Source: Pelagibacteraceae bacterium AG-325-E08 (GTDB lineage Bacteria > Pseudomonadota > Alphaproteobacteria > Pelagibacterales > Pelagibacteraceae). From it: a stretch of DNA of 64,000 nucleotides. Shown in pieces: positions 39,895 through 48,913 of this stretch. The notes below the pieces were generated by a model that made no database searches, was not told the DNA's origin, and saw only the letters and a list, made by a program, of their open reading frames with translations. A program made the translations under genes and the position numbers. The stretch lies in the NCBI GenBank assembly GCA_003282985.1, contig QBYE01000001.1, positions 1 through 64,000 on the forward strand, read 5' to 3'. Numbering within the stretch: the first letter of the stretch is position 1; each line of letters opens with the position of its first letter.

Positions 39895-41658
39895 TTAATT
39901 GAATTTAAAATTCATTATGTTCGAACTACCAGATATGGCTGACTTATAATGTTGTTCAGCTCGGGGTAGAACTTTATCAAAATAAAACTTAGCAGTATTT
40001 ATTTTTTCATCATAAAACTTTTTATTTTCATCATAATTCTTGAAGCTTACTTCTAAAACTTTTATCCAAGCATAAGCAACTGATACGTACCCTAATGTTT
40101 TTAAGTAGTCATTTGCTGCAGCACTTACATCATCTTTGTCCGTTTTAGCTTTTTCAATTGTCCAATCACTAAACTTGCTCAAAATGTCTAAATAATAAGT
40201 AAATTCTTTTGCAAATATTTTTATTTGCTCATTATTTGAGTTAACCTCAGATTTAATTAGATCTAAAAATCTATTAATTATATTTCCATTTTTATTAGAT
40301 AATTTTCTAAAAACTAAATCTGCTGCTTGCACTGAATTAGTGCCTTCATATATTGGCGTTATTCTATTATCTCTATAAAGTTGTTCTATTCCTTGATCTT
40401 TTGTATAACCATAACCACCATGAATTTGCATAGCATCATTAGTAATTTCCATACCAAGATCTGTAAATAACGATTTAACAACAGGCGTCATTAAGGAAAC
40501 AAAGTCGGAAGCTTCCTGACGAACTTTTTCATCTGGATGATTTAAACTAACTTCTGTTTGTTGTGACAACCAAAAACATAATGCTCTCTCACCTTCTATA
40601 ATTGATTTCATATTTAATAATGACCTTCTTATATCAGCATGTTCAATTATAAAATCTGCTCCATTAGATGATTTGGTGTTGTTAGTTTTACCTTGTTTTC
40701 TCTCTTTAGCATAAGCAAGTGAATTTTGATAAGCAATTTCTGAAATTCCAAGTCCTTGTATACCGACAACAATTCTTTCAAGATTCATCATTGTAAACAT
40801 CGCGCTTAAACCTTTGTCCTTTTTACCTATCATATACCCAGTTGCTCCATCAAAGTTGAGAACGCATGTAGCAGAACCTTTGATACCCATTTTACTTTCT
40901 ATAGATCCTGTTGATACTCCGTTCCTAGGTCCTACACTTCCATCCTCATTGACTAAAAATTTTGGGACTAAAAATAAACTTATACCTTTTGTACCAGTTG
41001 GTGAGTCTGTTGCTCTTGCAATTACTAAATGAATAATATTTTCTGTAAGATCTTGATCACCTGAAGTAATGAAAATCTTTTGACCACTAAGTTTATATGT
41101 TCCATCAGATTGTTTCTCAGCTTTAGTTTTTAAAAGTCCTAAATCAGTTCCACAAACTGGTTCTGTTAAACACATAGTGCCACTCCATTTGCCTTCAACT
41201 ATTTTTGGTAAATATTTAGTTTTTATTTCTTCTGAGGCATGATGATTTATACAATTATATGCCCCAATACTGAGTTCACTATAAAGTTTGAAAGATAAGC
41301 TTGCAGATGAAAGCATTTCATCAAAAAAAGCACTAACAGTCTTTGGCATTCCCTGTCCACCATACTTTGGATCACAAGATAAAGAAGTCCAACCATCTTC
41401 AATATACTTTTGGTAAGCTTCTTTATATCCAGGGGGTGTTCTTACAACTCCATTTTCTAAAACAGCAGGATTTTCATCACCTATTTTAGCGAGAGGTAAT
41501 ATTAAATTTTGATTAATCTTTGCAGCCTCTTCTAAAATATCTTTAACAAGTTCTGAGCTGACCTCTTTATATTTTTCTAATTCATTGTAATTTTTATTAT
41601 CTCTTAGTTTCTCAAAAAGAAACATCATATCTTCAACTGGTGCATTGTAGCTTGGCAT
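39895..41658 (-). CDS. dmdC: 3-methylmercaptopropionyl-CoA dehydrogenase DmdC
   Basis: FAD acyl-CoA dehydrogenase of 587 residues; the long form with a C-terminal extension is typical of DmdC. It has MCLTEPVCGTDLG near residue 155, FITSGDQDLTENI near 194, and GGYGYTKDQGIEQLYRDNRI followed by PIYEGTNSVQ, with the catalytic Glu. It oxidises MMPA-CoA to methylthioacryloyl-CoA. It is one base before dmdB and probably first in the dmd transcript. Confidence 0.83.
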   Translation of the reverse strand: MPSYNAPVEDMMFLFEKLRDNKNYNELEKYKEVSSELVKDILEEAAKINQNLILPLAKIGDENPAVLENGVVRTPPGYKEAYQKYIEDGWTSLSCDPKYGGQGMPKTVSAFFDEMLSSASLSFKLYSELSIGAYNCINHHASEEIKTKYLPKIVEGKWSGTMCLTEPVCGTDLGLLKTKAEKQSDGTYKLSGQKIFITSGDQDLTENIIHLVIARATDSPTGTKGISLFLVPKFLVNEDGSVGPRNGVSTGSIESKMGIKGSATCVLNFDGATGYMIGKKDKGLSAMFTMMNLERIVVGIQGLGISEIAYQNSLAYAKERKQGKTNNTKSSNGADFIIEHADIRRSLLNMKSIIEGERALCFWLSQQTEVSLNHPDEKVRQEASDFVSLMTPVVKSLFTDLGMEITNDAMQIHGGYGYTKDQGIEQLYRDNRITPIYEGTNSVQAADLVFRKLSNKNGNIINRFLDLIKSEVNSNNEQIKIFAKEFTYYLDILSKFSDWTIEKAKTDKDDVSAAANDYLKTLGYVSVAYAWIKVLEVSFKNYDENKKFYDEKINTAKFYFDKVLPRAEQHYKSAISGSSNIMNFKFN

Positions 41659-41684
41659 AGATTTAGTTTAGGATAATTAATAGA

Positions 41685-42791
41685 TTATTGCAATTTTGAA
41701 ATTATCGCATCTCCCATTTGAGAGGTTGAAACTTCTTTCATTCCATCTGATAGAATATCTTTTGTTCTCAATCCATCATTTAGCACATCTTGTACAGCTT
41801 TTTCTAATGCTTCAGCCTCTTTATCTAAATCTAAAGAATACCTTAAGGCCATAGCAAAACTCAATATAGTTGCAATCGGATTTGCAATTCCTTTACCAGC
41901 TATATCTGGAGCTGAACCATGAATTGGTTCATACATTGCTCTCATTTCACCATCTTTATTTTTAGCACCTAAAGATGCTGAGGGTAAAAGACCTAAAGAT
42001 CCAGTAAGCATTGAAGCCTGATCTGATAACATATCTCCAAATAAATTATCAGTTACAATTACATCAAACTGCTTGGGATTTCTTAATAGTTGCATAGCAC
42101 AGTTATCAGCAAGCATATGACTTAGTTCTACATCTTTATATTCTTTTTCGTGTAATGCTTGAACTTCTTCTTTCCAAAGTTGTCCGGCTTCCATAACATT
42201 TGATTTTTCACACGACGTAACTTTGTTTGATCTTTTTTTTGCTAATTCAAAAGCAATTTTAGCAACTCTAATTATTTCACTGCTCGTATATGTATGAGTA
42301 TTAATTCCTTTTCTTTCACCATTTTCAATTGGTTTAATTCCTCTAGGTTCGCCAAAATATATCCCACCAGTCAGTTCTCTTACTATCATAATATCTAAAC
42401 CAGAAACAATTTCTGGTTTTAAAGTTGATGCATCGACTAATTGTTTAAAACATATTGCTGGCCTTAAGTTTGCAAATAATTTTAATTCTTTTCTAAGTTT
42501 TAATAATGCTCTTTCAGGTTTTTTTGAAAAATCTATATTATCCCATTTTGGACCTCCCACTGCTCCTAACATTACTACCGCACTTTCTAATGCCTTATAA
42601 AATACTTCGTCAGTTATAGGGGTTCCATGTTTATCAATAGAGCAACCTCCAGCAAGATCTTGATCTATTTCAAAGTCGAGTGATTTTTTATCATTAAACC
42701 AATTAATTATTTTTTTTACTTCAGCAATAACTTCAGGACCAATACCGTCACCAGGTAATAATAAAATTTTTCTTTTTTTTACTTTAATCAT
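41685..42791 (-). CDS. leuB: 3-isopropylmalate dehydrogenase
   Basis: NAD-dependent oxidative decarboxylase of leucine synthesis. [11 protein letters not shown] (residues 11-21), [12 protein letters not shown] near 145 and [28 protein letters not shown] near 246 identify it. At 368 residues it is complete. It overlaps the leuD stop by 8 bases, so leuC-leuD-leuB form a coupled set. Confidence 0.96.
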   Translation of the reverse strand: MIKVKKRKILLLPGDGIGPEVIAEVKKIINWFNDKKSLDFEIDQDLAGGCSIDKHGTPITDEVFYKALESAVVMLGAVGGPKWDNIDFSKKPERALLKLRKELKLFANLRPAICFKQLVDASTLKPEIVSGLDIMIVRELTGGIYFGEPRGIKPIENGERKGINTHTYTSSEIIRVAKIAFELAKKRSNKVTSCEKSNVMEAGQLWKEEVQALHEKEYKDVELSHMLADNCAMQLLRNPKQFDVIVTDNLFGDMLSDQASMLTGSLGLLPSASLGAKNKDGEMRAMYEPIHGSAPDIAGKGIANPIATILSFAMALRYSLDLDKEAEALEKAVQDVLNDGLRTKDILSDGMKEVSTSQMGDAIISKLQ

Positions 42792-43389
42792 TAAAAATCC
42801 AAGGTTTTTGATTTTTTAAATCTTTTTCAAAATTTTCAATCTTTTCTGACTTTTTTAAAGATAGTGCTATATCGTCTAATCCTTCTAAAAGACATTTTTT
42901 TTTAAATTTATCTACATCAAATTTAATTTCATTGTTTCCATAAACAATCTTATTTTCATTTAAATCAACTGATATTTCCTCTTTTCGATTTGCGTATTCT
43001 GATAACTCTTTAATTTTTTCCTCCTCAAGAACAATAGGTAAAATTCCGTTTTTAAAACAATTACTATAAAAAATATCTGCAAAACTTGAACTAATTACAC
43101 ATGTTATGCCAAAATCTAACAACGCCCATGGAGCATGCTCTCTTGATGAGCCACATCCAAAATTTTTTCCAGCTATTAAAATTTTAGAATTATTAAATGG
43201 ATTTTGATTTAAAATAAAATCTCCAATTTCTTTACCTTGGTCATCATATCTCATCTCAAAAAATAAATTTTTACCAAGACCAGTTCTTTTAATAGTTTTC
43301 AAAAATTGTTTTGGAATTATCATATCCGTATCAATATTCACTATTGGTAAATATGCTGGAATACTTTTTAAAGTATTAAATTTTTGCAT
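42784..43389 (-). CDS. leuD: 3-isopropylmalate dehydratase small subunit
   Basis: Swivelling domain of isopropylmalate isomerase; it forms a complex with LeuC. Key segments are [13 protein letters not shown] (residues 18-30) and [17 protein letters not shown] near residue 75. At 201 residues it is the normal bacterial length. It follows leuC with no intervening base. Confidence 0.96.
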   Translation of the reverse strand: MQKFNTLKSIPAYLPIVNIDTDMIIPKQFLKTIKRTGLGKNLFFEMRYDDQGKEIGDFILNQNPFNNSKILIAGKNFGCGSSREHAPWALLDFGITCVISSSFADIFYSNCFKNGILPIVLEEEKIKELSEYANRKEEISVDLNENKIVYGNNEIKFDVDKFKKKCLLEGLDDIALSLKKSEKIENFEKDLKNQKPWIFND

Positions 43390-44793
43390 TTAATTTTGGT
43401 ACTTTCTAACGTCATCAAGATTTCCAGAAATAGCTGCTGCTGCTGCCATACCAGGGCTTACTAAATGAGTTCTTCCACCTCTTCCTTGTCTTCCTTCAAA
43501 GTTTCTATTTGAGGTAGAAGCACATCTTTCTTGAGGTTTTAACTTATCTGCATTCATGGCTAAACACATAGAGCAACCAGGCTCTCTCCATTCAAAGCCT
43601 GAATTTACAAAAATTTTATCTAATCCCTCTTGCTCAGCCTGTTCTTTTACCAATCCTGATCCTGGCACAACCATCGCATGAACATGAGCAGCTATCTTTT
43701 TGTCTTTTAAAATTTTTGCCGCCTCTCTCAAATCTTCTATTCTTCCATTAGTGCAACTCCCAATAAAAACTTTATCTATTTTTATATCTTTTGCAGCCAT
43801 ATTTGGTTTTAAACCCATATAATTTAAAGATCTTTCTAAAGAATTTTTTCTATCCTCATCCTTTTCGTTCTGAGGATTTGGAACTTTTTCATCTATTGTG
43901 ATTACATCTTGAGGAGAAGTTCCCCAAGTTATCATAGGTAAAATTTCCTCTGCTTGAAGATCAATTTCTTTATCAAATTTAGCACCTTCGTCTGTTTTTA
44001 AACTTTTCCAATATTCCACTGCTTTATCCCAATCTTTATCTTTTGGAGACATTGGTCTATCTTTTAAATATTTAAATATTTTTTCATCAGGGGCTATTAA
44101 TCCTGCCCTAGCTCCACCCTCTATAGTCATGTTGCAAATTGTCATTCTTTGTTCAACACTCAACGATCTAATTAGGTCACCTGCATATTCTATTACACAA
44201 CCCGTTCCACCTGCTGTACCAATTTTTCCAATTATTTGAAGAATAACATCTTTAGAAGTTACACCTAAAGGGAGTTTGCCATTTACATTTACTCTAAAAT
44301 TTTTAGCTTTTTTTTGAACTAATGTTTGAGTAGCTAAAACATGTTCTACTTCTGAAGTTCCAATTCCAAATGCTAAAGAACCAAAAGCACCGTGTGTTGC
44401 CGTATGGCTATCACCACATACTATTACTGTTCCAGGTTGAGTAAAACCTTGCTCTGGACCTGTAACATGAACGATTCCTTGTCTCTTATCATTCATACCA
44501 AAAAGTTTAATACCAAACTCTTTGCAATTAGCTTCTAAAGTTTCAACTTGTATCTTTGACTCTTTATCAGAAATACCTTTTGATCTATCAGTTGTTGGAA
44601 CATTATGATCTGCCACTGCAAGTGTTAAATTAGGATGTCTAACTTTACGATTAGAGTTTCTTAAACCTTCAAATGCCTGGGGACTGGTTACCTCATGAAC
44701 CAAATGACGATCTACAAATAACAAAGCTGTTCCATCATCTTGTAGATCTACAAGGTGATCATTCCAAATTTTATCGTATAAAGTATTGGGCAT
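43390..44793 (-). CDS. leuC: 3-isopropylmalate dehydratase large subunit
   Basis: [4Fe-4S] aconitase-family enzyme that isomerises 2-isopropylmalate. It starts [15 protein letters not shown], has [20 protein letters not shown] near 130, IGSCTNGR near 346, and GCSMCLAMN near 409, where Cys residues ligate the cluster. The terminal [18 protein letters not shown] is diagnostic. At 467 residues it is full length. It follows rplS by 11 bases, an unusual link between leucine and ribosomal genes. Confidence 0.97.
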   Translation of the reverse strand: MPNTLYDKIWNDHLVDLQDDGTALLFVDRHLVHEVTSPQAFEGLRNSNRKVRHPNLTLAVADHNVPTTDRSKGISDKESKIQVETLEANCKEFGIKLFGMNDKRQGIVHVTGPEQGFTQPGTVIVCGDSHTATHGAFGSLAFGIGTSEVEHVLATQTLVQKKAKNFRVNVNGKLPLGVTSKDVILQIIGKIGTAGGTGCVIEYAGDLIRSLSVEQRMTICNMTIEGGARAGLIAPDEKIFKYLKDRPMSPKDKDWDKAVEYWKSLKTDEGAKFDKEIDLQAEEILPMITWGTSPQDVITIDEKVPNPQNEKDEDRKNSLERSLNYMGLKPNMAAKDIKIDKVFIGSCTNGRIEDLREAAKILKDKKIAAHVHAMVVPGSGLVKEQAEQEGLDKIFVNSGFEWREPGCSMCLAMNADKLKPQERCASTSNRNFEGRQGRGGRTHLVSPGMAAAAAISGNLDDVRKYQN

Positions 44794-44804
44794 TGAAAAA
44801 AAAA

Positions 44805-45380
44805 CTATTTTTTTTCTGGTGTCTTTTCAAGTTTTTTTTCTGCTTTAATTTCAGCTTTAGGGGCATCTTTTTGAGACTCTTCCTTAACAGAATCATCTTT
44901 TTTAGCCTCTGAAGTCGGTGCAGTTTCTACTTTTATCTCAGCTTCATTTTCTTTAACTACTGGAGCTAAGTTTTCTTCGTTCACTGTTTCTGGTTTCACA
45001 TCCATATCGATACCAATTTTTTTTCTAATTTTCTCTGCAATCCTAGCTGATTTACCAGTTCTATCTCTTAAATAGTAAAGCTTAGCTCTTCTTACTTTAC
45101 CTGAACGGATTACTTTAATTGTATCTATTAAAGTTCCGTATAATGGAAAAGTTCGTTCTACACCCTCTCCAAAAGAAATTTTTCTTACAGTAAACGATGA
45201 ATTAAGATCTCTATTTTTTTTAGCAATGCAAACGCCTTCAAAATATTGGATTCTTTCTTTTTTACCTTCAGTAATTCTAACACCAACTTTTACAACATCA
45301 CCAGGATAAAATTCAGGAATTTTTTTCTCTGAAAGAATCTTTTTGACGTTATGCTGATTTATTTCTTCAATAGTTTTCAT
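44805..45380 (-). CDS. rplS: 50S ribosomal protein L19
   Basis: Large-subunit protein. The core is clear: [20 protein letters not shown] near residue 25 and [18 protein letters not shown] near residue 95. After about residue 115 comes a long tail of some 75 residues rich in E, K and A, so the protein is 191 residues against about 115 in E. coli. The ATG at 45380 is preferred to an upstream in-frame TTG at 45395, since the family starts with M-x-x-I-E-E. It lies downstream of trmD. Confidence 0.93.
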   Translation of the reverse strand: MKTIEEINQHNVKKILSEKKIPEFYPGDVVKVGVRITEGKKERIQYFEGVCIAKKNRDLNSSFTVRKISFGEGVERTFPLYGTLIDTIKVIRSGKVRRAKLYYLRDRTGKSARIAEKIRKKIGIDMDVKPETVNEENLAPVVKENEAEIKVETAPTSEAKKDDSVKEESQKDAPKAEIKAEKKLEKTPEKK

Positions 45381-45396
45381 TTTAATATTTAACAAA

Positions 45397-46083
45397 TTAA
45401 TCTTTCTTATATTTTTGCCACAAATCTGGTCTTCGGTCGCGTGTTATAGCCTCTGATTGAGATAAACGCCAGTCTTTAATTTTAGCATGATCCCCAGATA
45501 ATAATACTTCAGGGACTGACTTTTCTTCCCAAATTTGAGGTTTTGTATATTGAGGGTACTCTAAAAGACCATTTTCAAAGGTTTCATCAATGGAAGATTT
45601 TTCATTTCCCAAAACCCCTGGCAAAAGTCTTAAAATACTATCAAGTACTACTAATGCAGCAGTTTCACCTCCAGACAAAACATAATCTCCTATACTTATT
45701 TCTTCAATATTCCTTGTTGTCAAAACTCTTTCATCTACCCCTTCGAAGTGGCCACAAATTAAAGATATTGATTTCTCTTTTGATAAGTCTTGAGCAAGTT
45801 TTTGATCAAATTTTTTACCTTTTGGTGAAAGATAAAAAACTCTTTCTCCCTTTTTTACTTTTTGGTCAAGAGAGTTTGCTAAAATATCTGCTTTAAGTAA
45901 CATTCCTGTTCCTCCACCATAAGGAGTATCATCGACTGTTTTATGTTTATCAGTTGCGGCATCTCTAATGTTTATTACGCTTAAGTTCCATAATTTATTA
46001 GACAAAGCTTTTCCATAAAGACCTTTTGCTAAAGGTCCAGGAAAAACTTCTGGATAAAGGGTAAATACTTGAGCTTGAAACAT
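45397..46083 (-). CDS. trmD: tRNA (guanine-37-N1)-methyltransferase
   Basis: SPOUT methyltransferase that makes m1G37 and prevents frameshifting. It has [20 protein letters not shown] near the start, [13 protein letters not shown] near residue 109, and [21 protein letters not shown] near 127, the SAM-binding knot. The ATG at 46083 is chosen over the in-frame TTG at 46089. At 228 residues it is normal. It starts 14 bases after the rpsP stop, so rimM, which usually lies here, is missing from the operon. Confidence 0.94.
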   Translation of the reverse strand: MFQAQVFTLYPEVFPGPLAKGLYGKALSNKLWNLSVINIRDAATDKHKTVDDTPYGGGTGMLLKADILANSLDQKVKKGERVFYLSPKGKKFDQKLAQDLSKEKSISLICGHFEGVDERVLTTRNIEEISIGDYVLSGGETAALVVLDSILRLLPGVLGNEKSSIDETFENGLLEYPQYTKPQIWEEKSVPEVLLSGDHAKIKDWRLSQSEAITRDRRPDLWQKYKKD

Positions 46084-46097
46084 AAACAATCTTTAGA

Positions 46098-46553
46098 TTA
46101 TTTTTTTTCCTCTTTAGGAGCTTCTTCCTTTTTAGCTTCTGCTGCTGGTGCTGCGTCTGCTTTAGGAGCTTCTTCCTTTTTAGCTTCTGCTGCTGGTGCT
46201 GCGTCTGCTTTAGGAGCTTCTTCCTTTTTAGCTTCTTCAGATCCTTCTTTTTTTCTATCTTTTTTTGGAACTGCTTTTTGAGGATTATTTCCATTAGCAG
46301 GCATAGGCATTAATTCATTTTCACCTAAAATTCTTGCTACTCTTGTTGTTGGTTGCGCCCCTTGACCTAGCCAATATTTTATTCTTTCAGCCTCAAGTCC
46401 AATTCTTTCCTTTTTTTCTTTGGGAAGTAATGGATTGAAAAAACCTACTTTTTCAATAAACCTTCCATCTCTTGCAAAACGACTATCTGCTACAACTACT
46501 TTGTAAACTGGTCTCTTCTTTGTTCCACCTCTTGATAACCTTAACTTCAACAT
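46098..46553 (-). CDS. rpsP: 30S ribosomal protein S16
   Basis: Small-subunit protein. Residues 1-85 match S16 ([49 protein letters not shown]). The rest is an A, K, E, P-rich tail built of a 16-residue unit [16 protein letters not shown], present twice plus a partial third copy, bringing the protein to 151 residues compared with 82 in E. coli. It is the first gene of rpsP-trmD-rplS and lies 15 bases after ffh. Confidence 0.95.
   Translation of the reverse strand: MLKLRLSRGGTKKRPVYKVVVADSRFARDGRFIEKVGFFNPLLPKEKKERIGLEAERIKYWLGQGAQPTTRVARILGENELMPMPANGNNPQKAVPKKDRKKEGSEEAKKEEAPKADAAPAAEAKKEEAPKADAAPAAEAKKEEAPKEEKK
46113..46236. repeat. 48-bp tandem repeat in the rpsP tail
   Basis: Identical 48-bp units begin at 46113, 46161 and 46209; the third breaks off at about 46236. 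Perfect DNA identity, not just protein similarity, points to recent duplication. Each unit codes for 16 residues, so gain or loss of a unit keeps the rpsP frame open. Confidence 0.92.
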
Positions 46554-46568
46554 TTACTCTCCTTTTTT

Positions 46569-47927
46569 TTATTTTAATTGATTAAATAATTCTGGTGGTA
46601 TTCCTTTATCAGACATACCTTTCAGATTTCCTTTAGACATCTTTTTCATCATTTCGGACATCATTTTAAATTGCTTTAGCAATTTATTGATAGTGGCTGG
46701 ATCTGTACCAGAACCATTAGCAATTCTTTTTTTTCGAGAACCATCAATTATTTTTGGATTCTCTCGTTCATTTTTTGTCATAGATAGAATTATTGCCTCA
46801 TTTTTTGTAATTACACTTTCATCTATACCTGCAGCATCCATTTGAGACTTAACTTTTGAAACCCCTGGCATAAAAGACATTACTCCTTCTATTCCACCCA
46901 TTTTTTTCATCTGTCGTAATTGAGTTAAATAATCTTGCATTGAAAATTGTCCTTTTTTTAAATTTTCTTCAGCCTTTTTAATATTTTCTTCACCAAGATC
47001 TTGTGCAGCTTTTTCTACAAGAGATACAATATCTCCCATTCCCAAAATTCTATTTGCAATTCTATCTGGATGAAATACTTCAAGATTTTCAATTTTTTCA
47101 CCTACGCCTAAAAATTTAATTGGAACTTGAGAAATAAATTTCATACTAACAGCTGCTCCGCCTCTAGCATCACCATCTGCTCTAGTTAAAATTATTCCTG
47201 ACAGATTTACTGTATTTTTAAATTCTTTTGCTACAGATGCTGCTACTTGTCCCGTAAGTGAGTCTGCAACCAAAAAAGTCTCTGCAGGATTAATTGTTTT
47301 TTCAATTTGTTTAATCTCACTCATCATTTGTAAATCAATCTGTGTCCTTCCTGCGGTATCAAATAATATAATATCAGCTCCATTTAAATTAGCGGCGCTT
47401 ATAGCTCTTTGACAAATATCAGCTGGCTGTTGGCCTTCAATTATAGGGAGAGTTAAAATATCATTTTGCTCACCTAAAGATTTAAGTTGTTCTTGAGCAG
47501 CAGGCCTATAAATATCTAAGCTAACCATCATAACTTTCTTTTTCTTAGTATTTTCTAAGTACCTTGCAAGTTTAGCGGTTGTAGTTGTTTTACCAGAGCC
47601 TTGTAATCCAACTAGCATCATTGGTACTGGAGGAACTGCATTAAGATTTACATCATTATTTTTTTCACCTAGCAAATTAACAAGCTCATCATAAACAATC
47701 TTAACCACCATATCTCCAGGTGATGTCGATCTTATTATTTCTTGTCCTAATGCTTTTGGTTTAACCTTTTCAACGAATTCTTTTGCAACATCTAGAGAAA
47801 CGTCAGCTTCTATTAAAGCTTGTCTAATACCTCTTAAGCCTTCATCGACTTGCTTTTCATCAAGAGAAGGTGCTTTTTTTAGAGAAGAAAAAATTTCTTC
47901 AAATTTATTTGTCAAATTTTCAAACAT
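46569..47927 (-). CDS. ffh: Signal recognition particle protein Ffh
   Basis: GTPase of the signal recognition particle, which takes nascent membrane proteins to FtsY. N domain (MFENLTNKFEEIF), G domain with GLQGSGKTTTTAKLARYL near residue 105, DTAGRTQIDLQM near 190 and TRADGDARGGAAVS near 250, then a methionine-rich M domain (KKMGGIEGVMSFMPG). The ATG at 47927 is chosen because residues upstream in the same frame show no homology. At 452 residues it is complete. It is preceded by a strongly structured leader. Confidence 0.95.
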   Translation of the reverse strand: MFENLTNKFEEIFSSLKKAPSLDEKQVDEGLRGIRQALIEADVSLDVAKEFVEKVKPKALGQEIIRSTSPGDMVVKIVYDELVNLLGEKNNDVNLNAVPPVPMMLVGLQGSGKTTTTAKLARYLENTKKKKVMMVSLDIYRPAAQEQLKSLGEQNDILTLPIIEGQQPADICQRAISAANLNGADIILFDTAGRTQIDLQMMSEIKQIEKTINPAETFLVADSLTGQVAASVAKEFKNTVNLSGIILTRADGDARGGAAVSMKFISQVPIKFLGVGEKIENLEVFHPDRIANRILGMGDIVSLVEKAAQDLGEENIKKAEENLKKGQFSMQDYLTQLRQMKKMGGIEGVMSFMPGVSKVKSQMDAAGIDESVITKNEAIILSMTKNERENPKIIDGSRKKRIANGSGTDPATINKLLKQFKMMSEMMKKMSKGNLKGMSDKGIPPELFNQLK

Positions 47928-47951
47928 ATTTATTTCACACAGCAGTAATCT

Positions 47952-48038
47952 CACTAGTGGGCGAACCCTCGCTGACTAGTGTCGATCTCTTTGTTTCCAA
48001 AGACACCGCAAATTTAACGTTTTTGCGGAAACTGGCCC
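47952..48038 (-). ncRNA. Structured leader RNA upstream of ffh
   Basis: The gap between ffh and dapF can fold into several perfect stems. Reading plus coordinates: CCGCAAA (48006-48012) with TTTGCGG (48022-48028); TCTTTG (47988-47993) with CAAAGA (47998-48003), closed on the minus strand by a GAAA tetraloop; CACTAGT (47952-47958) with ACTAGTG (47975-47981), enclosing a GCGA/TCGC stem. The GNRA loop exists only on the minus strand, which favours an ffh leader. The sequence lacks the conserved SRP RNA core. I recall a candidate structured RNA near ffh being reported in Pelagibacter, but I cannot confirm that this is it. On the plus strand TATAAT at 48043-48048 could serve dapF. Confidence 0.6.
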
Positions 48039-48088
48039 AAACTATAATAGAGGTTCAAAAAGTCAATAAATAAGTTAAATAACTATAT

Positions 48089-48913
48089 ATGGACATTAAA
48101 GCTTTTAAAATGGATGGATTAGGTAATGATTTTGTGATCATTGATAATAGAGAAAAAATTACAAACTTATCAAAAGATCAGGTTATTAAAATCTGTAACA
48201 GGAATTTTATTGGTTGTGATCAATTGATACTAATAGAAAAAGATAACACTACTGATGCTAGTTTAAAATTTTTTAATTCTGATGGAGGAGAATCTGGAGC
48301 ATGCGGAAATGGAACAAGATGTGTTGCTGATTTAATATCAAAAGAGAAAAATGATAGAAATGTGACACTAACGACTCAGTCCGGAATTTTAAAATCAGAA
48401 ATATTGGATAATAATCTTGTAATAACTGAAATTGGAAAAGCAAAAATAAATTGGAATGAAATTCCTCTTTCAAAAGAATCTGATACAAAAAATTTAAATA
48501 TTAAGATTAATGATTTAGATAATAAAGAATATTTAGGTGGTACTGCTGTAAATGTGGGGAACCCCCATGTTATTTTTTTTGTAGAAAAAATTGAAAACTT
48601 TGATGTTGGAAAAATTGGTCCAAAAATTGAGAGTCATGTTTTATTTCCGGAAAGATGTAACGTTACAATAGCTAAAGTAATTAATGAAAATCTAATAAAA
48701 GTTAAAGTTTGGGAAAGAGGTGCAGGTTTAACAAAGGCATGTGGAACAGCAGCTTGTGCAACAGCTTTTGCTGGTAAATTAAATAATTTAACCAAAAATA
48801 ATACAGATATAGAATTTGTTAATGGCAAATTATCAATTTTTATAGATGAAAAAAATTCTATTCATATGAAAGGCCCAGTCTCAGATATTAAGGAAATTTC
48901 AATAAAATTATAA
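48089..48913 (+). CDS. dapF: Diaminopimelate epimerase
   Basis: Converts LL- to meso-diaminopimelate for lysine and murein. It has MDGLGNDFVIID (residues 8-19), the two catalytic Cys in GESGACGNGTRC near residue 72 and TKACGTAACATA near 216, and GGTAVNVGNPHVIFF near 150. At 274 residues it is full length. It shares one base with ftsY downstream, which suggests coupling. Confidence 0.95.
   Translation: MDIKAFKMDGLGNDFVIIDNREKITNLSKDQVIKICNRNFIGCDQLILIEKDNTTDASLKFFNSDGGESGACGNGTRCVADLISKEKNDRNVTLTTQSGILKSEILDNNLVITEIGKAKINWNEIPLSKESDTKNLNIKINDLDNKEYLGGTAVNVGNPHVIFFVEKIENFDVGKIGPKIESHVLFPERCNVTIAKVINENLIKVKVWERGAGLTKACGTAACATAFAGKLNNLTKNNTDIEFVNGKLSIFIDEKNSIHMKGPVSDIKEISIKL

Noticed and set aside
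45998-46294. 98-residue reading frame with repeats opposite or within rpsP/trmD
   Set aside because: It is rpsP read in another frame; the repeats come from the 48-bp units, and S16 homology fixes the real frame.
47928-47954. Upstream extension of ffh
   Set aside because: The nine extra residues do not match Ffh and fall in the structured leader; the ATG at 47927 fits the family.
47952-48038. SRP RNA or tmRNA at the ffh leader
   Set aside because: The conserved SRP GGAAGCAGC-type core and any tmRNA tag sequence are missing.
48041-48066. Minus-strand promoter TTGACT to TATAGT or TATTAT for ffh
   Set aside because: Spacers of 14 or 11 bases are too short for a standard promoter.
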